From the NCBI GenBank assembly GCA_037441565.1, contig JBBIRW010000012.1, positions 1-18,794 on the forward strand: DNA of 18,794 nt, given 5' to 3'. Below, one piece after another: positions 14,227-18,794 of the stretch. The first letter of the stretch is position 1, and every line of letters starts with the position of its first letter. The notes beneath the pieces are model-generated. The model ran no database searches, had not been told where the DNA came from, and saw only the letters and a list, made by a program, of their open reading frames with translations. The position numbers and the translations under genes were made by a program. This DNA comes from JBBIRW01 sp037441565 (GTDB taxonomy: Bacteria; Desulfobacterota; JBBIRW01).

Positions 14227-14278
14227 TTTTATATAAATTCATTATTCATCCCAGGAGCACCAGATACATCCTTGATTA

Positions 14279-14302
14279 AAGGAGGGGCTTCCGCCCCTCC
14301 TT
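14279..14302 (-). terminator. Hairpin terminator of the cytochrome P460 / cytochrome c transcript
   Basis: A perfect 10-bp GC-rich stem (AAGGAGGGGC / GCCCCTCCTT) closes a TTCC loop, 31 bp after the cytochrome c stop. On the minus strand it is followed by only a short T-rich stretch (TTTAATC), so termination strength is uncertain. Confidence 0.7.
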
Positions 14303-14332
14303 AAGAGAAGATTAACAGTTCTCGATAGCCTT

Positions 14333-14689
14333 TTACTTCTTTGGCGCTGCTTGTTTCTTTAAAGACTTGATATAGGCAACTATATCTACCATATCAGCGC
14401 CCTTTGGATCGATGGGCTTTCCTTTAAGGGCATTCACAATACAGAAGTTTACTGCCTCCTCAAGACCCTTCTGCTTTTTCCCCATGATGTTAAATTCCTT
14501 TTTGTCAGCAGCCTTCTCAAGTCCCTTTCCACCTGGATGACAGGAATTACAGGAATTACCAGATGTGCCACCTGCAAACTTGGGATCATTAAAAAGTGCC
14601 TTTCCCCTTTCTACATCAGCAGCAAATACACCCGAAAGCATCAATCCAATTGCAATCATCGAAAGCATCATTATCCTCAAAATCTTCAT
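14333..14689 (-). CDS. Small secreted class I cytochrome c (one heme)
   Basis: A periplasmic electron carrier of 118 residues. The N-terminal 23 residues (hydrophobic MMLSMIAIGLMLSGVFA) form a Sec signal peptide with cleavage after VFA. One heme attachment site CNSCH lies at residues 47-51, and the C-terminal IDPKGADMVDIVAYIKSLK gives the usual helix and a candidate axial Met at about 100. The mature protein is basic and Lys-rich. It starts at ATG 14689 after a G-rich Shine-Dalgarno. It lies 38 nt after the P460-type cytochrome and is likely co-transcribed with it, ending at the hairpin at 14279-14302. It may pass electrons from or to the P460-type or octaheme cytochrome; that is inference from context. 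Confidence 0.9.
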   Translation of the reverse strand: MKILRIMMLSMIAIGLMLSGVFAADVERGKALFNDPKFAGGTSGNSCNSCHPGGKGLEKAADKKEFNIMGKKQKGLEEAVNFCIVNALKGKPIDPKGADMVDIVAYIKSLKKQAAPKK

Positions 14690-14727
14690 CCCCTCACCCC
14701 CTTTCTATTCGAAATTTCAAAACTTTT

Positions 14728-15201
14728 TCAGTCGACAAACTTTGAAAATACAAAATCTGAATCCTTTGCTCCTGTATGGCAGTCATAGCATTCCTTCTTA
14801 ACATCCTTATCCATATACTTCCCATCAGCGTCAAAAGCGGCATATATCCATCCACCCGTATCGACTGCCCTCTTATCCTTTTTCATCAAAACATAGAAAA
14901 GTTTCTTTCCCTGATGTATTGATCCATCTTTCTCTGTGATCACATCATAAAAGACACCAATAAATATTGTCTTCTCAGGATATAAACCTCCTTTTTTCAG
15001 TGTCTGCAATCCTGTTTTGTTTACATATATGTGATGGAATCCATACAATCCGTGATTTTTATCAGGTATCACCATTGATTTTACATGGATAAAATTTCTC
15101 CAATCCTTAGGTAACGTAATCTTCCCACCCATCTTCGCAAATGAAAAAGTTGTCCCGAAAACGAGTAATACTGCTACCCCTAAAATAAACAGATTCTTCA
15201 T
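14728..15201 (-). CDS. Cytochrome P460 family protein, secreted, one heme
   Basis: A 157-residue periplasmic cytochrome of the P460/cytochrome c'-beta family. A signal peptide covers about residues 1-22 (ending FSFA). The body carries the family pattern KDWRNFIHVKSMVIPD, then HGLYGFHHIYVNKTGLQTLKKGGLYP and FYVLMKKDK, and the C-terminus has the heme site CYDCH (138-142) followed by TGAKDSDFVFSKF, the classic P460 ending. P460 cytochromes oxidise hydroxylamine (with NO) through a Lys-cross-linked heme, whereas related cytochromes c'-beta only bind NO or other ligands; which applies cannot be settled here because the Lys cross-link position needs an alignment. It precedes the small cytochrome c in one transcript and is divergent from the octaheme HAO-like gene. 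Confidence 0.88.
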   Translation of the reverse strand: MKNLFILGVAVLLVFGTTFSFAKMGGKITLPKDWRNFIHVKSMVIPDKNHGLYGFHHIYVNKTGLQTLKKGGLYPEKTIFIGVFYDVITEKDGSIHQGKKLFYVLMKKDKRAVDTGGWIYAAFDADGKYMDKDVKKECYDCHTGAKDSDFVFSKFVD

Positions 15202-15583
15202 GTTAACCCCCTTTGTTTTTAATCTTCAATATATTTTATCCTGCACCTCAAATCAATATCCTTCTTATCCACTTTTAAAATGCATTCAGTGAAAATATGA
15301 GGAGTTCCTTAGAAAGATTCCGAACCTTCTTGTATCATAAATTAATTCTGTTTCCTTTGTATTACATAGCAGAAATCTTGGGTCATAAAGATTAAGGTAG
15401 ATGATCTGTTTATGGGAAATACCTTGAGCATATATTCTTTTTCTTAAATTTTCTATCGCACCCACCTTGCCATATCAAAGGGAGGGATAAATGATCTTGC
15501 CATAAAGGTTGAAAAAGGATAAGCTTGCTAAAGCAGTAAGCTGAAACACTCTTATACCCGCATCATTATGAAGGAGGGGTGCA
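15202..15583. other. Intergenic region between divergent cytochrome operons
   Basis: These 382 bp separate the minus-strand P460 gene and the plus-strand octaheme gene. Apart from the candidate minus-strand promoter at 15228-15256, I see a weak hairpin near 15526-15543 (TGC-TAAA-GCA flanked by AGCT arms) and a good Shine-Dalgarno (GAAGGAGGGG) before the plus-strand ATG. I recognise no riboswitch, RNA gene or open reading frame. Confidence 0.6.
15228..15256 (-). promoter_or_regulatory. Candidate sigma-70 promoter of the P460 / cytochrome c operon
   Basis: On the minus strand TTGATT (15251-15256) and TATATT (15228-15233) are separated by exactly 17 bp, 27 bp upstream of the ATG at 15201. The -10 matches at five of six positions. 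Confidence 0.5.
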
Positions 15584-17098
15584 ATGAAAAGACTATCATT
15601 TACTGCATTTTATCTATCCCTTTTTATGTTTCTTTTTAATTATTCATTAAATGCCTCAGATATGCCAAGAGTAACCCAACAAACAGAATCATGTCTGGGT
15701 TGTCATTCATCTGTTACACCCGGAATAGTAAAGGACTGGCAGTCAAGTAGACATGCAAATACATCTCCTGAAGATGCTTTAAAATTATCCCCTTTAAAGA
15801 GAAGGATATCTGCTGAGAACATACCAGACAATCTCAAGAGAAAGGCTGTAGGATGTTATGAATGCCACAGTTTGAATTCATCAAATCACAAAGATAATTT
15901 TGAACATTTTGGCTTCAGAATAAATGTTGTAGTGTCACCAAATGATTGCAAGATCTGCCATCCAGCGGAGGTTTCCCAATATTCAAATAGTAAAAAAGCC
16001 CATGCTATGAAAAACCTTTTAGATAATCCTGTGTATCGAATCCTTGTTAACACAACTGATGGGATTATAAGGCTTGAGGGTAAAAAATTAATCCAGGATA
16101 AACCATCTGAAGTAACGCTTCATGAAACATGTCTGGGATGTCACGGAACAAAAGTTGATGTAAAGGGCATGAAGAGGATTAATACAAAGATGGGAGATAT
16201 ATCCGTCCCAATTCTAACGAACTGGCCAAATCAGGGGGTTGGAAGGGAAAATCCTGATGGAAGCCTGGGTGCATGCACTGCCTGCCATCCAAGACATAGC
16301 TTCTCAATAGAAATAGCAAGAAAACCTTATACCTGTGCACAATGCCATCTTGAACCCGATGTGCCAGCATGGAATGTTTATAAGGAGAGCAAACATGGAA
16401 ACATTTATTTCTCAAAATATAACGAATGGAATTTTAATGCAGTGCCATGGACAATTGGTAAGGATTTTAAAGCCCCAACCTGTTCCACCTGTCATAATAG
16501 TCTTGTTGTATCACCTAATGGGGAAGTGATCGCTGAGAGGACCCATGACTTCGGTTCAAGGCTGTGGGTAAGGCTATTTGGTTTGATTTACAGTCATGCT
16601 CAACCAATATCAGGCAATACCACAATTATCAAGAATAAAGATGGTGTTTCCCTTCCTGTTACATTTCTTGGTGAACCAGCATCAGAATATCTAATTGATA
16701 AAAAAGAACAGGACAGGAGGCTCTCCAGAATGAAGGCAATATGTAATAGTTGTCACAGCACAGATTGGATCGATGGACATTTTGTAAAGCTTGATTCAAC
16801 AATAAAAGAAACTAATGAAATGATCCTTGCCGCAACAAAACTAATCCTTGAGGCATGGGAAAAGGGCGTTGCTGATAAGACGAATCCTTTTGACGAGGCT
16901 ATCGAAAAACTCTGGATAAAGCAGTGGCTCTTTTATTCTAACTCTATAAGATATGCTTCTGCCATGACTGGTGCTCCAGATTATACCACCTTCAAACTGG
17001 GATGGTGGGAGCTAAATGATAATATACAGAAGATGAAGGATTTACTTGAAATTAAAAGTTTATATAGACAACAGAATAAAATTGAGAAGAGGTTTTAG
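15584..17098 (+). CDS. Octaheme c-type cytochrome, hydroxylamine oxidoreductase (HAO) family
   Basis: A secreted 504-residue cytochrome with eight CxxCH heme sites: CLGCH (37), CYECH (91), CKICH (122), CLGCH (183), CTACH (231), CAQCH (251), CSTCH (300) and CNSCH (387). Residues 1-24 form a signal peptide. HAO-family stretches are visible: TPGIVKDWQSSRHA after heme 1, AWNVYKESKHGNIYFS after heme 6, NAVPWTIGKDFKAPTC leading into heme 7, and a C-terminal helical region with YASAMTGAPDYTTFKLGWWEL. Oxidative HAO makes NO or nitrite from hydroxylamine; octaheme relatives without the Tyr cross-link work as nitrite or hydroxylamine reductases. A Tyr (Y447) lies in the right kind of C-terminal segment, but its equivalence to the cross-linking residue needs an alignment. 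There is no C-terminal membrane anchor and no NapC-type partner next to it. Confidence 0.92.
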   Translation: MKRLSFTAFYLSLFMFLFNYSLNASDMPRVTQQTESCLGCHSSVTPGIVKDWQSSRHANTSPEDALKLSPLKRRISAENIPDNLKRKAVGCYECHSLNSSNHKDNFEHFGFRINVVVSPNDCKICHPAEVSQYSNSKKAHAMKNLLDNPVYRILVNTTDGIIRLEGKKLIQDKPSEVTLHETCLGCHGTKVDVKGMKRINTKMGDISVPILTNWPNQGVGRENPDGSLGACTACHPRHSFSIEIARKPYTCAQCHLEPDVPAWNVYKESKHGNIYFSKYNEWNFNAVPWTIGKDFKAPTCSTCHNSLVVSPNGEVIAERTHDFGSRLWVRLFGLIYSHAQPISGNTTIIKNKDGVSLPVTFLGEPASEYLIDKKEQDRRLSRMKAICNSCHSTDWIDGHFVKLDSTIKETNEMILAATKLILEAWEKGVADKTNPFDEAIEKLWIKQWLFYSNSIRYASAMTGAPDYTTFKLGWWELNDNIQKMKDLLEIKSLYRQQNKIEKRF

Positions 17099-17134
17099 TC
17101 TGAAAATTTTCTATCAGATATCGTACGCTTTGTT

Positions 17135-17833
17135 ATGTTAAGGATTCTAATATTATCAATAATTTTATTAAGACCATTTGATGTGTTTTCACAAGAATCA
17201 ATGATAAGGGATAATTTTCCCCATGGAAGGCCTGAGCTCAGATGGTCATTTTTTCCATATTTTAACCTTGACAATCTTGAGGGTTTAAAGGATCCCAAAG
17301 CTCCAGATGGAGATAATGGAATTGGCATTCTCAGAAATAAAAATGTTGGCGGTTTTGCCAGTCTCAGTTATGCTGTAACAAAACAACTTGAAAACTTTCA
17401 TCTCGAGGCTATGATTTACTGCCCTGTTACTGAAGGAAACAAAGGTCCTCTCTCAGGGATAGCCTTCTTGATTGATCCTATAGGAGGTAGATTTTACAGA
17501 ATTGTTTGTGACTTTAATACAAATAATCCGACCATTAATCTTGCCTATGTTGGTCTTGATACAAGGAATTACCCTGTTTATTTAAAATTCTGGGGAATGG
17601 GTGAAATACCAGGGGGAATACCTAAGGAATCAGATTGGCATAAGATTTCTGTTAAAGTAAGATCAGGTTGGGTCAGAGTTTACTGGAATGACGAGGAACT
17701 AAAGGGAGGTCCATTTTTAGTGGACAGGATTAAAAGAGGATTTATTGGTGTATATGCAAATTTTGTAGGTGGATTCGGCGAAGCCACTACTAGGGTTGAC
17801 AGTATTATGGTAATAGAAGAATCTCTCAGGTAG
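17135..17833 (+). CDS. Exported protein with probable LamG/concanavalin-like jelly-roll fold
   Basis: A 232-residue exported protein whose function I do not know. A short hydrophobic N-terminus (MLRILILSIILLRPFDVFSQ) looks like a signal peptide without a lipobox. The rest is beta-rich: FHLEAMIYCPVTEG, GPLSGIAFLIDPIGGRFYRIVCDF, then WHKISVKVRSGWVRVYWNDEEL and RGFIGVYANFVGGFGEATTRVDSIMVI, the pattern of jelly-roll domains such as DUF1080/LamG (a strand, 'W+KI-VKV-SG-V+VY-ND', then 'G-IG+Y'). No heme site or catalytic residues are visible. It follows the octaheme gene by 36 nt on the same strand and is probably co-transcribed, so it may be a periplasmic partner or surface factor for that cytochrome. 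The ATG lacks a clear Shine-Dalgarno, so the start is less certain. Confidence 0.7.
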   Translation: MLRILILSIILLRPFDVFSQESMIRDNFPHGRPELRWSFFPYFNLDNLEGLKDPKAPDGDNGIGILRNKNVGGFASLSYAVTKQLENFHLEAMIYCPVTEGNKGPLSGIAFLIDPIGGRFYRIVCDFNTNNPTINLAYVGLDTRNYPVYLKFWGMGEIPGGIPKESDWHKISVKVRSGWVRVYWNDEELKGGPFLVDRIKRGFIGVYANFVGGFGEATTRVDSIMVIEESLR

Positions 17834-17903
17834 ACTTATGATGCACAGTTCGCAGCGCGAAGATCACAGTCTCCAGTATAATGCTCGGTATAGGGCATCA
17901 GAT

Positions 17904-18461
17904 TTATCGCTGCTGGATATCACAGAGACGTATCAGTGCTGCCCCGATGGCAGCCAGGCGGAACCTTTCCGGATCATACAGGAGAAGCACACTCCCCTCC
18001 GGAAAAGTGGAAAAGATCCCCATCGAATGCCATCGGATTTCGGCTAATAAGAGTTTTTTAATGTTTTGGAGGTGCCCCGCCTGAGGACCCACAATCAGGG
18101 GATTTCGAAAATTCAAAGAGGCAACAAACCGGTCTGAACTGTCATACAATTCCCATGCGAAGAGCCCCCGTGGTTGAAACCGCCACAGGAATCGTCCGTC
18201 TGCATCTAACATGTCATATCCTTTACGCCAGAGACCTGGAGCTCTTTGAAAGATAACGAGTTGCCCCTGAGTGTCTCGCAATTCCAATCGCAGACCAAGG
18301 AGAGAGCGAAACTTTGTAAAACGCAAAATCCCCCCACGAGGAATTTCCTTAACTTCTCCGACGAATCCTCCTTTCGCCGTGCATATCTGAACCCTTAACG
18401 GCTGGAGACTTGAACTCAAGCATTTTAGCTGCAATATTTCTAAGGTTGATTCAGTCATCAT
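17904..18461 (-). CDS. Phospholipid scramblase / LURP-one-like protein
   Basis: A 185-residue cytosolic protein probably of the scramblase/LURP-one/Tubby-like beta-barrel superfamily; the role of such proteins in bacteria is not established. Repeated 'property' strands are visible: GLRLELRDTQGQLVIFQR, then KGYDMLDADGRFLWRFQPRG and FAWELYDSSDRFVASLNF, the short D-x-x-G/D-R turns typical of the fold. The C-terminus ends with a segment (SVLLLYDPERFRLAAIGAALI) that may be a final strand and helix. There is no signal peptide. It starts at ATG 18461 with AAAAGG upstream. It is convergent with the exported jelly-roll gene. Its DNA is visibly richer in G and C than the cytochrome genes beside it, which hints at transfer. 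Confidence 0.65.
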   Translation of the reverse strand: MMTESTLEILQLKCLSSSLQPLRVQICTAKGGFVGEVKEIPRGGILRFTKFRSLLGLRLELRDTQGQLVIFQRAPGLWRKGYDMLDADGRFLWRFQPRGLFAWELYDSSDRFVASLNFRNPLIVGPQAGHLQNIKKLLLAEIRWHSMGIFSTFPEGSVLLLYDPERFRLAAIGAALIRLCDIQQR

Positions 18462-18556
18462 CCATAACCTTTTCTTTCCATACTGCTACTTCTATCTTCG
18501 GTTGTATTTGATGAGTAGATCGTCTTCAGATCACTGTTCACCCACCTGAGCTTCCT

Positions 18557-18586
18557 CCTTCAATTACTTATAGGTAAGCTCTTAGT
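18557..18586 (-). repeat. Degenerate CRISPR repeat at the array end
   Basis: Aligned without gaps to the intact repeat at 18681-18710, 22 of 30 positions agree, including TTCAATT, ATAGGTA and GCTC. It lies 94 bp before the first intact repeat, close to two repeat-spacer units, and looks like a decayed terminal repeat. Confidence 0.6.
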
Positions 18587-18600
18587 CTGTAACCTGGAAG

Positions 18601-18629
18601 CTTAGTAACTTAGTAACTCAGTAACTAAG
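18601..18629. repeat. Short tandem repeat, 8-bp unit
   Basis: The unit CTTAGTAA occurs twice exactly (18601-18608, 18609-18616), then once with one change (CTCAGTAA, 18617-18624), followed by CTAAG, the complement of the unit's first five bases. It lies between the degenerate and intact CRISPR repeats; its role is unknown. Confidence 0.75.
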
Positions 18630-18680
18630 AAAACAGGAATAGAGAATAGGTCAACAAAGAAACAAAGAAACCATCCTAAG

Positions 18681-18794
18681 GTTTCAATTCCTCATAGGTA
18701 GGCTCAAAACGATTAGAACGATGGGGGAGATGATGAAAGATTTTTAGTTTCAATTCCTCATAGGTAGGCTCAAAACACCAAAGGACGTGTTGGA
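18681..18794 (-). CRISPR. End of a CRISPR array (two intact repeats, one full spacer), continuing beyond the window
   Basis: Two identical 30-bp repeats at 18681-18710 and 18747-18776 (starting GTTTCAATTCC on the plus strand) flank a 36-bp spacer (18711-18746); a second spacer begins at 18777 and is cut by the window. Read on the minus strand the repeat ends in ATTGAAAC, the usual crRNA 5' handle of type I-A/I-B and III systems, so I place the crRNA strand on minus. That makes this the leader-distal end, with the leader outside the window, consistent with the degenerate repeat at 18557-18586. No cas gene is in the window, so the subtype is unconfirmed. Confidence 0.9.

Larger units (their letters stand above)
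18462..18680. other. Non-coding stretch between the scramblase-like gene and the CRISPR array
   Basis: About 220 bp with no supportable gene. It contains the degenerate repeat (18557-18586) and the 8-bp tandem repeat (18601-18629); the rest shows nothing I can name. Confidence 0.6.

Noticed and set aside
15458..15472. Sigma-54-like TGGCAAGGTGGGTGC on the minus strand upstream of the P460 gene
   Set aside because: Spacing is right but the -12 reads GTGC and the site is more than 250 bp from the gene, while a better sigma-70 candidate lies close to the start.
15470..15583. Possible riboswitch or cyclic-di-GMP aptamer before the octaheme cytochrome
   Set aside because: I looked for GEMM-like conserved blocks because such cytochromes are sometimes so controlled; only a weak hairpin is present.
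17849..17861. Small hairpin TTCGC-AGC-GCGAA between convergent genes as a terminator
   Set aside because: Only five base pairs with a three-base loop and no T-run on either strand.
17904..18794. cas genes or a complete CRISPR-Cas locus beside the array
   Set aside because: The only gene here is the scramblase-like one; no Cas1, Cas2 or effector motif is visible.

Overview
The window looks like chromosomal DNA of a Gram-negative, probably anaerobic or microaerobic bacterium of moderate GC. Several features suggest Nitrospirota or a close relative: a UBact/Pup-like modifier ending in RSGE, an octaheme HAO-like cytochrome, a sufCBDS-sufU cluster under an Rrf2 regulator, a cysteine-rich PAS sigma-54 activator, and a CRISPR repeat ending in ATTGAAAC. 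The phylum is inferred. Nearly all genes lie on the minus strand, so transcription mostly runs from high to low coordinates.

Region A (1-4300): a tight minus-strand operon reads, in transcription order, a 142-aa conserved protein, moeA (molybdenum cofactor), aspA (aspartase), cobO/btuR (corrinoid adenosyltransferase) and an MBL-fold hydrolase cut by the window edge. A near-consensus sigma-54 promoter (4282-4299) precedes the operon.

Region B (4399-6183): a sigma-54 activator gene with a cysteine-rich PAS domain, preceded by a small gene for a UBact-type ubiquitin-like modifier. The modifier has its own consensus sigma-54 promoter (6168-6183) and a very strong Shine-Dalgarno. Three copies of a partly palindromic TTTCAGAA element flank the activator gene and could be its binding sites. 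No proteasome, ligase or depupylase gene is in the window. The likely unit is a local sigma-54 regulon joining the modifier, its activator and the moeA/aspA operon. This is the most interesting part of the window.

Region C (6186-13652): an almost gapless minus-strand operon reads rrf2, sufC, sufB, sufD, sufS, sufU, a putative PD-(D/E)XK nuclease, hpt and a dolichol/phytol-kinase-like membrane protein. A 25-bp interrupted palindrome over the rrf2 promoter is a candidate autoregulatory operator.

Region D (13703-17833): a PfpI/DJ-1 protein with a TTG start; a minus-strand pair of secreted cytochromes (cytochrome P460 family and a small class I cytochrome c) with a terminator; and, divergently on the plus strand, an octaheme HAO-family cytochrome followed by an exported protein with a probable jelly-roll fold. 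Together these suggest periplasmic handling of hydroxylamine or nitric oxide.

Region E (17838-18794): a GC-richer gene for a scramblase/LURP-one-like protein, a short tandem repeat, a degenerate CRISPR repeat, and the end of a CRISPR array that continues beyond the window. No cas genes are present.
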